DNA of 64,000 nt from JAAYUD01 sp041907665 (GTDB taxonomy: Bacteria; Bacteroidota; Bacteroidia; Bacteroidales; Bacteroidaceae): positions 1 to 64,000 of the forward strand of contig JAYRGW010000003.1 of assembly GCA_041907665.1 (NCBI GenBank), in the 5' to 3' direction. The notes below the pieces were generated by a model, which saw nothing but the letters and a program-made list of their open reading frames with translations, ran no database searches and had not been told where the DNA came from. A program made the translations under genes and the position numbers. Positions 43,799 to 52,812 of the stretch are shown piece after piece. Numbering within the stretch: the stretch's first letter is position 1; each line of letters begins with the position of its first letter.

Positions 43799-44413
43799 TC
43801 ACTCGTATAGGAAATCTGTCGGATAATAGCAAGTGAGCCTGTTTCTGTCGTCTTTTCTTAATGGAGCTTCGGGAAGTCCGCACAAAGCATTGAGTCGGCG
43901 AGTGGCTGTGGCCTTAGTCATTCCGAACAGATGCTGGAACTCGAATCGACTGATACTATTGTGATCTTCAAAGAATGCTATCAATCCTTTTATTATTTCC
44001 TCGGCACTATCGGGTGCCGATTGTGAGCTGTAGCTTGCTTTCTCAAAGGTACAGTTCTCGACAATCTTTTGGACCAATTTCTTGTCAGGCGTGAAATTTA
44101 TTCCCGTTACGGTGATGTCTTTGGCCGTAATCTTTCTACCGTCGGCAACGTGGTTGATGTTGATTGCCAAATTGAAATAACCGATTCCGTCGATATGCAT
44201 ACGTTCTCCGGCACTTAGGGTTTCGACAATCATCGTCGACAAGCTTTCTGTTACTCCCGTGATGCCGCCAGGCGAGAAACTTGTTCTGGAATGAATAATC
44301 TTTTTTATATCTTCAAAGCTGCGGGTGAGTGGGCGAACTACCCGAACACGGTATTTCTTCTCATCCCCTTTCATATTGGGGATCTCGTAGATGTCATAAG
44401 CGATATTTCCCAT
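43799..44413 (-). CDS. HU-like DNA-binding protein with C-terminal winged-helix extension
   Basis: A 204-residue protein. Residues 1-125 follow the long HU-related pattern of Bacteroidetes (IKKIIHSRTSFSPGGITGVTESLSTMIVETLSAGERMHIDGIGYFNLAI), a DNA-bending dimer fold; the first 30 residues form an extra N-terminal strand. From about 140 a second part (EIIKGLIAFFEDHNSISRFEFQHLFGMTKATATRRLNAL) looks like a helix-turn-helix. It is probably a nucleoid-associated or regulatory protein. It stands alone; palindromic repeats lie just upstream of its start. Confidence 0.78.
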   Translation of the reverse strand: MGNIAYDIYEIPNMKGDEKKYRVRVVRPLTRSFEDIKKIIHSRTSFSPGGITGVTESLSTMIVETLSAGERMHIDGIGYFNLAININHVADGRKITAKDITVTGINFTPDKKLVQKIVENCTFEKASYSSQSAPDSAEEIIKGLIAFFEDHNSISRFEFQHLFGMTKATATRRLNALCGLPEAPLRKDDRNRLTCYYPTDFLYE

Positions 44414-44438
44414 AGTATTAATTGTTAGTTGTTCGTTA

Positions 44439-44530
44439 CATCCTTATGTTTTTTCCGACTCACGCCCGTGAGTCGGAAAAAACGTCCTTATGAAACTTGC
44501 GACTCACGAGCGTGAGTCGCAAGCTTCATA
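44439..44530. repeat. Tandem palindromes with CATAAGGAYG boxes
   Basis: Two adjacent hairpins: a perfect 17-bp stem (44448-44464 with 44467-44483, 2-base loop) and a 20-bp stem with one mismatch (44489-44508 with 44511-44530, 2-base loop). Each is preceded by the decamer catccttatg / cgtccttatg, the complement of the core found in the other palindromic repeats. It lies upstream of the HU-like gene and downstream of the pyridoxamine kinase gene and might also stop the latter's transcript. Confidence 0.8.
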
Positions 44531-44624
44531 AATACAAAGATACTGATTATTGGTAATGTAATCTAATAAACGAACTAATATTCTCGCCATTTAGACAGAT
44601 ATGTCAGTCGAGGGGATGTCTTAC

Positions 44625-45530
44625 CTATTTTGTTTTCACCTTTAGTTCACTTAGATTGAATGAGGTAGAGCGTTTGTTCCGTTCGTCGTCATTGGTATAG
44701 GGAGGCAAGCTTGCGCTGAATTTCATAATAGACTCGGTTGTCATCTCTCTAAGATTGTTCTCTTTCAGATATTTCACCACTTTCTCTATGAATAGGGCTG
44801 TTGTGCTTACGGCTTCTTCGAGTGTTCGGCCTTTGTTCAGTTGTGCTGTTGTCAGGGCGGTGAACAGATCGCCCGTACCTACGATCTCCGCATCTATTTT
44901 CTTGGCTGCAATACGTACAATCTTTTTGTTTGCGATGATGATTGTTTCTATCGCGTCGTTCTCTGTATCGCTTAGTTGAGCACTTGTCATCACTACTGTT
45001 TTGTGTGCGAGTAGGTCCGAGTGGGTTATCAGTTTCAGTAGTTGCTGTTCGGTTTCTATTTTTTCTTTCAAGATATGTTCCAGCTCGAACTGATTGGGGG
45101 TAATGATGTCTGATAGTTCGATGAGGTGCTGGATATAGAAATCGGCCACTTCTTCTTTCACGTACAATCCGCCTGCTCTGTAATCTCCCATCACCGGATC
45201 GCAAATATAGGTGAATGGTGTTTGGGCTTTCAGTCGTTTGATAAAGTGATAGGCTATTTCCATCAATCTCTTTTCGGCAAAGTAGCCCGTTATCATGTAG
45301 TTGATGTCGTTTCTTGCATCAAGTAGATCAATGCCTTCAAGGAGCTTGGAAAATAACGCCGGCGAAAGGCTTTCGCCCATAAAGAGTTTGTTCTCTGCAT
45401 GCGTCGATAGCAACACTGTCGGTACGGAGATAATGTCGATGCCTTGCAATTGCAAAATCAAATCGGCAATGTTGCCACCTACATAACCATAAGCCACTCT
45501 GCTTTGAATGGATAGTACTTTATCTTTCAT
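44625..45530 (-). CDS. pdxY: Pyridoxamine/pyridoxal kinase
   Basis: A 301-residue cytosolic kinase of the PdxY type. It phosphorylates pyridoxal, pyridoxamine or pyridoxine with ATP in the vitamin B6 salvage route. Marks include VLSIQSRVAYGYVGG, the PTVLLSTH segment, CDPVMGDYRAGGLYV, ITPNQFELEHIL and the anion-hole GTGDLFTALTTAQL with the catalytic aspartate. It overlaps the upstream HD-domain gene by 11 bases (45520-45530), so they are one operon with a promoter near 46180. Confidence 0.9.
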   Translation of the reverse strand: MKDKVLSIQSRVAYGYVGGNIADLILQLQGIDIISVPTVLLSTHAENKLFMGESLSPALFSKLLEGIDLLDARNDINYMITGYFAEKRLMEIAYHFIKRLKAQTPFTYICDPVMGDYRAGGLYVKEEVADFYIQHLIELSDIITPNQFELEHILKEKIETEQQLLKLITHSDLLAHKTVVMTSAQLSDTENDAIETIIIANKKIVRIAAKKIDAEIVGTGDLFTALTTAQLNKGRTLEEAVSTTALFIEKVVKYLKENNLREMTTESIMKFSASLPPYTNDDERNKRSTSFNLSELKVKTK

Positions 45531-46050
45531 CTTGATTTTTATTTTCTACGAAGAATGTATCAAAGAAATGTTTGCCGCTTTCTGTGCATATCATCTTTTT
45601 GTATTCACTTTCTGCTTTTTCCATAGCATAGTAGCCTTCCCATATATTCACAATGAGGTCGGCATCGTATAGCGGTTCGAAGTGCCATTTTAGAGCTGCC
45701 GGGCGTTGATGATGGTGCCCTACGACTTGAGCGAGCCATTCTTTTTCGTTATTTGTCAGGTCGGCTTCGCCTTGCAACCATTCGTCGACCAACTTTTGTC
45801 CTTCGCTCTGTTGGTACATAGGGCGCGAATTGCCATAATGGATTCGGGCATTGGGGCATCCGATGTCGTGTAGCCATGCTGCCATTTCCAGTAAATCTAC
45901 TTGTTGCTGCTCAAGTCCTTCCATCGTGGCTATCAGACGTGTGTAGCTGGCAACGGCTTGGGTGTGTACTATTTGTTCCATTACCGGTGGAGTGGTGGCA
46001 TAATAGTCTATCACTCTTTTTGCTATGCAGTCTTTGTATTTCCAATCCAT
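45520..46050 (-). CDS. HD-domain phosphohydrolase
   Basis: A 176-residue HD-domain protein, started at MDWKYKDCIAKRVIDYY (46050); an in-frame ATG at 46116 adds 22 residues and is possible. The HD motif is AAWLHDIGCPNARIHYG with metal-binding H...HD, then GHHHQRP and a final D in YDADLIVN. It should hydrolyse a phosphate ester or nucleotide; the substrate is unknown. The pyridoxamine kinase gene follows with an 11-base overlap. Confidence 0.82.
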   Translation of the reverse strand: MDWKYKDCIAKRVIDYYATTPPVMEQIVHTQAVASYTRLIATMEGLEQQQVDLLEMAAWLHDIGCPNARIHYGNSRPMYQQSEGQKLVDEWLQGEADLTNNEKEWLAQVVGHHHQRPAALKWHFEPLYDADLIVNIWEGYYAMEKAESEYKKMICTESGKHFFDTFFVENKNQDER

Positions 46051-46179
46051 ATCGTAATGATTAATCAAAAATCGTGAATAAATTCGTCGAAAGTCTTTGA
46101 AGTGTTTATTCCACACGAGTATTTGGCTTTCTTCATGTGTTATCTTACATGTACTGTCGTGACATTATCATATATCTCG

Positions 46180-46187
46180 CAAAAGTA
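46180..46187 (-). promoter_or_regulatory. -7 box of the HD / pyridoxamine kinase operon
   Basis: Minus-strand TACTTTTG matches TAnnTTTG. A usable -33 TTTG was not found. Confidence 0.45.
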
Positions 46188-46263
46188 CATCTTTTTTTAT
46201 GCCGAAAGATATAAAGTGAGCTAAAAGTATGTTTCGGATGAATAATGGATGAGGAAAAATAGT

Positions 46264-46271
46264 TATCTTTG
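46264..46271 (+). promoter_or_regulatory. -7 box upstream of the lipoprotein gene
   Basis: TATCTTTG followed by GTAAGA, the usual Bacteroides pattern, about 205 bases before the start codon. Confidence 0.45.
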
Positions 46272-46476
46272 TAAGACATTGAAAGAGGCATCGGGTATGA
46301 TTGTTTTTGTACTTGCTTTTAAGCTCTATTGCAACTTTGTATGCCTTTGGTTGTTCCTGTGCGATAGGACTACTATAAAAGCAAAAAGTATTATCGTGCT
46401 TTGTTGTTAGGCATTAATTGCTGAGTTTTTCTTACAACATTTAGTGGTGTCGCTCGTCTAATAAATAAAAACTATT

Positions 46477-47511
46477 ATGGCTAAAAATCTATTTTTGAAA
46501 AAGAACATCGTTTGCTTGAGTTTATTGTCTTTTGTTTTGGTTTTTGGATTCTCGTCTTGCAAAAGCGATGACGACAGCCACCGTAATTTTGTGAATGGAA
46601 ATACCGACTTTAAAATCTCTAAAGAGGGCGGTTCGGCTCGTATACAAATGAATACGACGGATTGGGAGATCGTGAAGATTATCGATAAAAGTGATAATAG
46701 TGCTATTAAAGGGAATATATTGCTAGGAACTGATGAGAATGACACGCAGGAAGAATATAATGATACTACTCTGGCTCTACAGCGTGCCGAATTTGGTAGC
46801 TTGATTGCCGATACGGGTAAAAAAGGTTTTTTGATAAAACGTTATTTGGGCAAGACATTACAGTTGGCAGTCAATGAAAATTATACTCTTTCTCCTTTCT
46901 CTTTTGCCATTGTGTTGAGGTCTGGCAAAGCAACAAAAGAAATTACGGTCACGCAAGAGGCTTCTTGCCGGTATCAGTTCAAATCGATAGCCTATTCGTT
47001 GGAACAGGGCGATGGTGTATCGCCACTCTATTGGTATGACGATACGGCTAATGCTCTTATAAAAAATATGGGAAGTGGTGAATACTCATATGATTGGACC
47101 TTTTCGCCACATTATGACATGTATCTGATGAACAATATGTCGGCATTCTGCACGGCGACTTTCTCGAGTGACGATAAAAATGCTTTCGGATGGCCTTCGA
47201 CAGAAGACAATGATCCCGATGTCAAAGTGCCGATTGCAGTGCAAGATGGGAAGATAGTCTATGCCGATAAAACGGTGGAATACAATACGAAGAACAAAGG
47301 TGTCTTTACCAATTTTGAACTGCCGGATAAGGTGACGGTAAAACTAAGCCCGGGTATTAATAAGGTTTATTTCAAATTTGGGATGCTCAAAACGATTGTA
47401 ACATATACGCTTACGCTTACCGATACTCAAACGAATGCAGATAGGCAGTTTAAAGGTAAATGGACATTGGTACAACCTACACAATATGAGTTGATAAACA
47501 GCGTTCAATAA
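46477..47511 (+). CDS. Lipoprotein with BACON-like domain, unknown function
   Basis: A 344-residue lipoprotein (lipobox FSSC at about residue 28, then KSDDD). A segment near residues 47-70 (FKISKEGGSARIQMNTTDWEI) and VTVTQE-like ITVTQEASCRYQF near 160 match the edges of BACON-type beta-sandwich domains that recognise glycans or mucin. The C-terminal half (FELPDKVTVKLSPGINKVYFKF) is another beta-rich part. No catalytic motif is seen. It stands as a single gene with a long leader. Presumably exposed at the surface. Confidence 0.72.
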   Translation: MAKNLFLKKNIVCLSLLSFVLVFGFSSCKSDDDSHRNFVNGNTDFKISKEGGSARIQMNTTDWEIVKIIDKSDNSAIKGNILLGTDENDTQEEYNDTTLALQRAEFGSLIADTGKKGFLIKRYLGKTLQLAVNENYTLSPFSFAIVLRSGKATKEITVTQEASCRYQFKSIAYSLEQGDGVSPLYWYDDTANALIKNMGSGEYSYDWTFSPHYDMYLMNNMSAFCTATFSSDDKNAFGWPSTEDNDPDVKVPIAVQDGKIVYADKTVEYNTKNKGVFTNFELPDKVTVKLSPGINKVYFKFGMLKTIVTYTLTLTDTQTNADRQFKGKWTLVQPTQYELINSVQ

Positions 47512-47591
47512 CCTGCTATAGAATCTTGCAATAGGGACTGTTGATGCAGATATTTGAACCTTTTTAGGGAACTGGAAAGTCTGAACTGAAA

Positions 47592-48227
47592 TTACGCGTT
47601 GTCGCTCTTGAATGTCTGCCAAACCTCGAGAGGGGAGTGAAATGTATATTTAGCTTTTATCTCTTCTTTCGAACCATTGCCCCATACAGCAAGTGCAAAA
47701 TCGATGCCGGCATTATAAGCGCACTGACTATCGTACATAGTGTCGCCGATGTATATGGCTTCATCAGGTTGTGCATGAGTTTTATTCAAGTATGTCCATA
47801 TCGGGTCGGCAAAAGGTTTGGGACGGGGTGCATCCGTTACGCACACAATGGTACTGAAATAGGGAGTTATGCCATGAGGATTGAAATCGTTTTTAAATTC
47901 CTCTGGATTCTTAGAGGTAATGATGCCTAACTCATATCCTTCAGCCTTTAGTTGGGGCAATAGTTCTCGAATGCCTTCGAACAGCTTGATTGTGTGGCTA
48001 TACTCCGTAAAGTAGTTATTCCATAATTTGTTTGCGGCTTCAGTATCTTGAATACCCAATTTGGCCAATGTGACTTCTCCTGGTATTCCTAACGCGAAAG
48101 TTAGTTCCGCAGTATCTATCGTTTTATGTTGAAGGGAAGCTAGTACCTCTTGCAAACTATGCAAAACGGCGTATTCGGAGTCTAAAAGTGTTCCGTCTAC
48201 ATCAAAAATAATATGTTTATATTTCAT
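47592..48227 (-). CDS. HAD-superfamily phosphatase (phosphoglycolate phosphatase-like)
   Basis: A 211-residue HAD hydrolase. Motif I FDVDGTLLDSE (nucleophile D9), motif II IITSKNPEEF, a lysine in PRPKPFADP (motif III) and motif IV IYIGDTMYDSQCA are all present, with the small helical cap of subclass I. It removes phosphate from a small metabolite; the substrate cannot be told. It is a single gene, convergent with the lipoprotein gene. Confidence 0.88.
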   Translation of the reverse strand: MKYKHIIFDVDGTLLDSEYAVLHSLQEVLASLQHKTIDTAELTFALGIPGEVTLAKLGIQDTEAANKLWNNYFTEYSHTIKLFEGIRELLPQLKAEGYELGIITSKNPEEFKNDFNPHGITPYFSTIVCVTDAPRPKPFADPIWTYLNKTHAQPDEAIYIGDTMYDSQCAYNAGIDFALAVWGNGSKEEIKAKYTFHSPLEVWQTFKSDNA

Positions 48228-48300
48228 ATCTTAAAGGTTTTAATCAAGTGGCGCTTTTGTTAAGTTATAAATGATAGACCGAAGAATGTAATATAGCGAT

Positions 48301-49221
48301 TTATTGGAGTGCTTTATCTTTGGCGTTCTTTTTCCATAGTTGCCAAGAGTTGAGAATGTTCTGCCAGATGACGTATGAACAAGGTGCAAGGCTGGCTACC
48401 GGATTGAGATAGACCTGCGATATCCAAATAATTAATATCGTGTTCTTTTGCCCGAGTCCTTGTCCTCCGCTTATTCGTTCATTATAGCGGGAGCCGATTC
48501 GTTTGCCTAAATAGAATTGCAGGCAACAGGTAATAAGGCCTATTAGGATGGTGAGAATCTCGATGACTCCCTTATCCGTATTCTTTATCAGCGTGTCTAC
48601 CGTGACGGCGGTGACAATAGTCAACGATATTCCCCATAAGTAAAATGAGGCTCCGCTTATCTTGAGCATTTGGGTGTGTAGTTTCGGTATGAAATGCCGA
48701 ATGAACCATGCAAGAATAAGCGGTAGAATGATAATGGGAAAGACTCTGCTCAATATGCGGAAGACCGAAACAAAAAAGTTGTTGTCGGTATGAATATCTA
48801 TATCGGGAGGAAGTGAAGCCACAAAGGGGAAGAATAATGGAACCATAATAGCGGTGAGTATGCTGCTTAGTATGGTGTAAGCCGTGAGGCACGACACACT
48901 ACCTCCCAATTTGCCCGTAACGACGGCTGCTGCTGTAGCCGTAGGCGCTATGAGACAAAGCATGGCACTTTCGGCAATGTATTTGTTGAAAGGGTAAAGT
49001 GCCGCAAAAAGGAGGATGGAACCTATCAGTTGAATGAAGAGCAACCAACCGTGAAGCGGCTCGTATCGAAGGTCTTTAAAAGATACTTTGGAGAAAGTAA
49101 TAAGCAATATCAGAAACAATAAATAAGGCATCAGAAAACGGATGTGGATAAGAAGAGGATATGCTAAAGCTCCGGTAATCATTGCTATTGGAAGTGTCCA
49201 ATTTTTTAAAAACGTGATCAT
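48301..49221 (-). CDS. BASS-family (bile acid:sodium symporter-like) transporter
   Basis: A 306-residue inner-membrane protein with about nine to ten hydrophobic helices. The helix pattern and segments such as LCLIAPTATAAAVVTGKLGGS and the final QKNTILIIWISQVYLNPVASLAPCSYVIWQN fit the bile-acid:sodium symporter superfamily. The conserved crossover region near the C-terminus is present. The transported substrate (organic anion or metabolite) cannot be inferred. It is divergent from the BtuB-like receptor. Confidence 0.83.
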   Translation of the reverse strand: MITFLKNWTLPIAMITGALAYPLLIHIRFLMPYLLFLILLITFSKVSFKDLRYEPLHGWLLFIQLIGSILLFAALYPFNKYIAESAMLCLIAPTATAAAVVTGKLGGSVSCLTAYTILSSILTAIMVPLFFPFVASLPPDIDIHTDNNFFVSVFRILSRVFPIIILPLILAWFIRHFIPKLHTQMLKISGASFYLWGISLTIVTAVTVDTLIKNTDKGVIEILTILIGLITCCLQFYLGKRIGSRYNERISGGQGLGQKNTILIIWISQVYLNPVASLAPCSYVIWQNILNSWQLWKKNAKDKALQ

Positions 49222-49274
49222 GTTCTGTCTGAAAGATTTGTTGCAAAGTAACGCTAATTTGCTGAATATATTCC

Positions 49275-49282
49275 TATCTTTG
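49275..49282 (+). promoter_or_regulatory. -7 box of the BtuB-like receptor gene
   Basis: TATCTTTG about 33 bases ahead of the ATG at 49315. Confidence 0.5.
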
Positions 49283-49314
49283 CCGCGTTTTTTAATTTTT
49301 TATTTATACAAACA

Positions 49315-51366
49315 ATGAAAGGAACCCAGTTATTCGGGGCAAAAGCGTTTTGTTGGAAACACTTCGACCGTAAGGGCTACTCAGCTTTCTGTAGTTTGAA
49401 GAAGGAAGTTACAATTGGTGTACTGACTAGTATGACATTGCTTTTTGCAAATGCTCATACGGCTTTGGCACAACATGTAACACCTGAAGCAATGCGGAGC
49501 TATGAGTTGTCTGAAATTGAAGTGACCGGCACGCGTGTCCCGCTGACCGAAAAAGCGTCGGCTAAAATGGTAACTGTGCTTTCGCGTTCTGATATTCAGA
49601 AAACGGGGGCGCAAAGTGTAAACGACCTATTGAAGTATGTCACCGGAGTTGATGTGCGACAACGGGGAGCATTCGGTATTCAGACCGATATATCAGTGTG
49701 CGGAGGCACATTCGATCAAGTAACAATCTTGCTTAATGGGGTAAATATCAACAGCCCCCAAACCGGACATCATTCAGCCGATTTTCCGGTAGCAATGGCA
49801 GATATCGAAAGAATAGAGATTCTAGAAGGACCATCTGCCCGTGTATTCGGCACCTCAGCCTTTACCGGTGCCATCAATATCGTCACTAAAACAGATTCGA
49901 AAAGTAATGTCACCGCTCGTGTGTCGGGGGGCTCTTATGGACTTCTTGACTCAGGTATTGGAGTGAACTATACGCGAGGTGCATTTTCCAATCAATTCTC
50001 GGGAGGTTATAGCCGTAGTGATGGCGGGGTTGCAAATAGTGATTTCAATGTTCGTCGTTACTATTATCAAGGAACTTATTCAAGCAAAGATGCAGACATT
50101 AGTTGGCAAGCCGGTTATGCTAATCAGAAATTCGGTGCCAATACATTTTATTCGCCTGCCTATCCCGACCAATATGAAGAGCTTCGCCGTACGATCTTTT
50201 CTGTTAAGGCCGAGACGAAAGGTTGGCTGCATATAGCTCCTTCTGTTTTTTGGAATAGAGCTTACGACCACTTTCAATTGATACGAGGTACTCATACTTC
50301 TGAGAATTTTCATCGCGCAGATGTTTACGGCATTGATCTGAATGCTTACTTCAGTACGATATTGGGCAAAACTTCTTTTGGAGCTGAACTTCGTAACGAA
50401 GGTATTTATAGTACTAACTTGGGCAAAGTACTCGATCCTTCTCAATATATTGAAATTCCCGGTCAAGATAGTATTAAATATACGCACTCCGACAATCGGA
50501 CCAATATAGACTACTTTGTGGAGCACAACATTCTTTTGTCGCATCTGACTGTGTCGATGGGATTGCTTGTCAATCGTAACACAGCTTTGGGTGATGGCTT
50601 TCGTTATTATCCGGGTATCGATATTTCATATCGTCCCGATGATAATTGGAAACTCTTTCTGTCGTGGAACAAAGCTCTTCGGATGCCCACTTTTACCGAT
50701 CTCTATTATAAAAGTCCCACACTTCAGGGCAATATAGGGTTGAAACCGGAAAAGACGAATGCAGTGAAGCTAGGTACGTCGTATCGCACAACTTGGTTCG
50801 ATGCCAAGGTTAGTGCATTTTATAATCGTGGAACCGATATGATCGATTGGGTGAAATATAGTGCGGATGATGTTTTCCATTCGACGAACTTTAAACTGGA
50901 TAATATGGGAGTAGAAAGCTCTTTTAATATCGATTTTGCTTCTTTGACCGGACACGATACTTGGGTGCAGAACATAAATGTTGGGTACACTTATATCTAT
51001 CAGAAGCGATACGATACGAAAGAAATATATAAGTCGAATTATGCCTTGGAATATCTTCGTCATAAAATGGTTGTGGGGCTGACACATCGAATTTATGGAA
51101 AGAATCTAACGGCGAGCTGGAATTTCCGTTTTCAGAAGAGAATGGGAGGCTACGAAATCTATGATTCTAACTATAAAGCGACCGGAATAATTCACTCGTA
51201 TCCTTCCTTCGGTATCGTAGATGTGAAGATTCAATGGCAGAAAAGGGACTACCAATTATATGCGCAGGCTTATAATTTGCTCGATCGGAAATATTATGAT
51301 TACGGTAACATACCACAACCGGGCATTTGGCTGAATGCCGGAGCAGTTTATCGTTTTAATCTCTGA
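49315..51366 (+). CDS. TonB-dependent receptor, BtuB-like, with extended signal region
   Basis: A 683-residue outer-membrane receptor. The N-terminus is long: a basic segment (WKHFDRKGYSAFCSLKKEVTIGVL) before the hydrophobic core and LAQ cleavage, like an extended signal peptide region. The TonB box may be in SEIEVTGTRVPL; the plug has LLKYVTGVDVRQRGAFGIQTDISVCGGTFDQV and ARVFGTSAFTGAINIVTK; the barrel ends LNAGAVYRFNL. It resembles receptors of the BtuB/siderophore group, which import cobalamin or iron chelates. A class II, B12-dependent ribonucleotide reductase lies 5 kb away, but no cobalamin riboswitch was seen in the short leader. Confidence 0.87.
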   Translation: MKGTQLFGAKAFCWKHFDRKGYSAFCSLKKEVTIGVLTSMTLLFANAHTALAQHVTPEAMRSYELSEIEVTGTRVPLTEKASAKMVTVLSRSDIQKTGAQSVNDLLKYVTGVDVRQRGAFGIQTDISVCGGTFDQVTILLNGVNINSPQTGHHSADFPVAMADIERIEILEGPSARVFGTSAFTGAINIVTKTDSKSNVTARVSGGSYGLLDSGIGVNYTRGAFSNQFSGGYSRSDGGVANSDFNVRRYYYQGTYSSKDADISWQAGYANQKFGANTFYSPAYPDQYEELRRTIFSVKAETKGWLHIAPSVFWNRAYDHFQLIRGTHTSENFHRADVYGIDLNAYFSTILGKTSFGAELRNEGIYSTNLGKVLDPSQYIEIPGQDSIKYTHSDNRTNIDYFVEHNILLSHLTVSMGLLVNRNTALGDGFRYYPGIDISYRPDDNWKLFLSWNKALRMPTFTDLYYKSPTLQGNIGLKPEKTNAVKLGTSYRTTWFDAKVSAFYNRGTDMIDWVKYSADDVFHSTNFKLDNMGVESSFNIDFASLTGHDTWVQNINVGYTYIYQKRYDTKEIYKSNYALEYLRHKMVVGLTHRIYGKNLTASWNFRFQKRMGGYEIYDSNYKATGIIHSYPSFGIVDVKIQWQKRDYQLYAQAYNLLDRKYYDYGNIPQPGIWLNAGAVYRFNL

Positions 51367-51393
51367 CGATCTGTTTGGCAGACAAACTATTGG

Positions 51394-51428
51394 ACCGCAC
51401 CGAAATTCGTTTTTGGTGCGGTTTTTTT
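51394..51428 (+). terminator. Intrinsic terminator of the receptor gene
   Basis: 8-bp GC-rich stem (51394-51401 with 51415-51422) followed by seven T. Confidence 0.85.
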
Positions 51429-51501
51429 AGCCTTTTCACCTTTTTTATATTCCAAGAAGACAAAACTTCAAAAGAAAATCGGGTTTAAGAAGAAAAAGCA
51501 T

Positions 51502-51509
51502 TAACTTTG
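51502..51509 (+). promoter_or_regulatory. -7 box of the amidase-MlaD operon
   Basis: TAACTTTG, 20 bases ahead of the ATG at 51529. Confidence 0.5.
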
Positions 51510-51528
51510 CAGTATTGTTGAAAAGAAT

Positions 51529-52788
51529 ATGGTACAAAGAAACTTAAAAATCATCGGTCTGTTCTTGGGTGCTTTAATGTTATTTACTCCTGCTCAGGCA
51601 AAAGATTTTGTCCTTGTTATCGATGCCGGTCACGGCGGACATGATGCTGGAGCTATAGGACAGTTCTCTCAAGAAAAGAATATCAATTTGAAAGTTGCCT
51701 TAGCGGTAGGTAAATTAATAGAAGCGAACTGCTCGGACGTTCGGGTCATCTATACTCGTAAAACGGATGTCTTTATCCCTTTGGGGCGTCGTGCTGAAAT
51801 AGCCAATGAGGCAAAAGCAAATTTATTTCTTTCGATACACACTAATTCTCTAGCCAACTCAAAGACTTATACAGGCGCTTCTACTTGGACGCTTGGTCTT
51901 GCCAAGAGTGATGCCAATTTGGATGTGGCAAAAAAAGAAAATAGCGTTATCCTTTATGAAAATGACTATAAAACAAAATATGCGGGTTTCGATCCCAATT
52001 CTTCGGAATCGTATATTATATTTGAGCTCATGCAAGATAAATATATGAAGGAGAGCGTTCATTTCGCTTCGATCATTCAAAACCAATTCCGTGGTGCATT
52101 GCGTCCCGATAGGGGAGTGCACCAAGCTGGTTTTCTTGTATTGAAAGCGAGTGCCATGCCAAGTGTACTTGTTGAATTGGGCTTTATTTCGACTCCTTCA
52201 GAAGAAAATTATTTGAATAGTGACGAGGGAGTAAATACATTATCGCAATCCATTTATCGTGCTTTTACCCTTTTTAAAAGGGAACAGGATATTAAACATA
52301 CCGGTAAAAGTGTCACAATAGTCCCTCCTGCGGTGAAGGTAAAACCTCTGGCTGTTGTATCTGGTAGTCAAAATGCTACTGCTCAAGTAACAAAAGAAGA
52401 TAGCTCGTCTATTGACTCCTCTTCAGCTCAGACGAATTCGAAAAATACAGCAGTTGTAACTCGGACTGCATCCACTTCTCCTCAAACACGGGTCGCCGAG
52501 AGAAAAATGTTGGGTGACAGCATTGTTTTCAAGTTGCAAATTTTGGCTGTTGGTGCTAAACTCTCTGATGGTGATGATCGGCTTAAAGGTCTCTCTGATG
52601 TGGAATGCGTTTTTGATAATGGACTATATAAGTATTTTTGTGGGGCATCAACAAACTATAATGAAGTATATCGCTTTAAGAAAAGCCTAGATACTCAATT
52701 CCCCGATTCTTTTATTGTCGCTTACCAGGGTAGTAAGAAGATTGACACTATTGAAGCCATTCGGCAGTTTAAAAAAAGACGGGCTTAA
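51529..52788 (+). CDS. N-acetylmuramoyl-L-alanine amidase (Amidase_3) with SPOR-like end
   Basis: A 419-residue exported cell-wall enzyme. A signal peptide (to about residue 24, AQAKD) is followed by the zinc amidase domain: VIDAGHGGHDAGAIG with the first zinc histidine, FLSIHTNSLAN with another, and VLVELGFISTPSEE with the catalytic glutamate. It cuts between muramic acid and the peptide stem, usually during daughter-cell separation. A serine/threonine-rich linker leads to a C-terminal segment (VFKLQILAVGAKL ... YKYFCGASTNYNEVYRFKKSL) like a SPOR peptidoglycan-binding domain. The MlaD gene follows after 24 bases. Confidence 0.92.
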   Translation: MVQRNLKIIGLFLGALMLFTPAQAKDFVLVIDAGHGGHDAGAIGQFSQEKNINLKVALAVGKLIEANCSDVRVIYTRKTDVFIPLGRRAEIANEAKANLFLSIHTNSLANSKTYTGASTWTLGLAKSDANLDVAKKENSVILYENDYKTKYAGFDPNSSESYIIFELMQDKYMKESVHFASIIQNQFRGALRPDRGVHQAGFLVLKASAMPSVLVELGFISTPSEENYLNSDEGVNTLSQSIYRAFTLFKREQDIKHTGKSVTIVPPAVKVKPLAVVSGSQNATAQVTKEDSSSIDSSSAQTNSKNTAVVTRTASTSPQTRVAERKMLGDSIVFKLQILAVGAKLSDGDDRLKGLSDVECVFDNGLYKYFCGASTNYNEVYRFKKSLDTQFPDSFIVAYQGSKKIDTIEAIRQFKKRRA

Positions 52789-52812
52789 ACATTAACTATT
52801 AAACGGAAAAGT

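Larger units (their letters stand above)
46117..46476. other. Divergent intergenic region
   Basis: Holds a minus-strand -7 box TACTTTTG (46180-46187) for the HD-pyridoxamine kinase operon and a plus-strand TATCTTTG (46264-46271) for the lipoprotein, whose leader would be about 200 bases. A 37-codon frame in that leader (46297-46410) is noted but not called. Confidence 0.5.

Noticed and set aside
46297..46410. 37-codon frame in the leader of the lipoprotein gene
   Set aside because: Cysteine- and hydrophobic-rich but with no start context or conservation evidence; could be a leader peptide, yet nothing in the sequence decides it.
49222..49314. Possible cobalamin riboswitch ahead of the BtuB-like receptor
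   Set aside because: The gap is only about 93 bases and shows no B12-box-like sequence or complex fold; too short for the aptamer.
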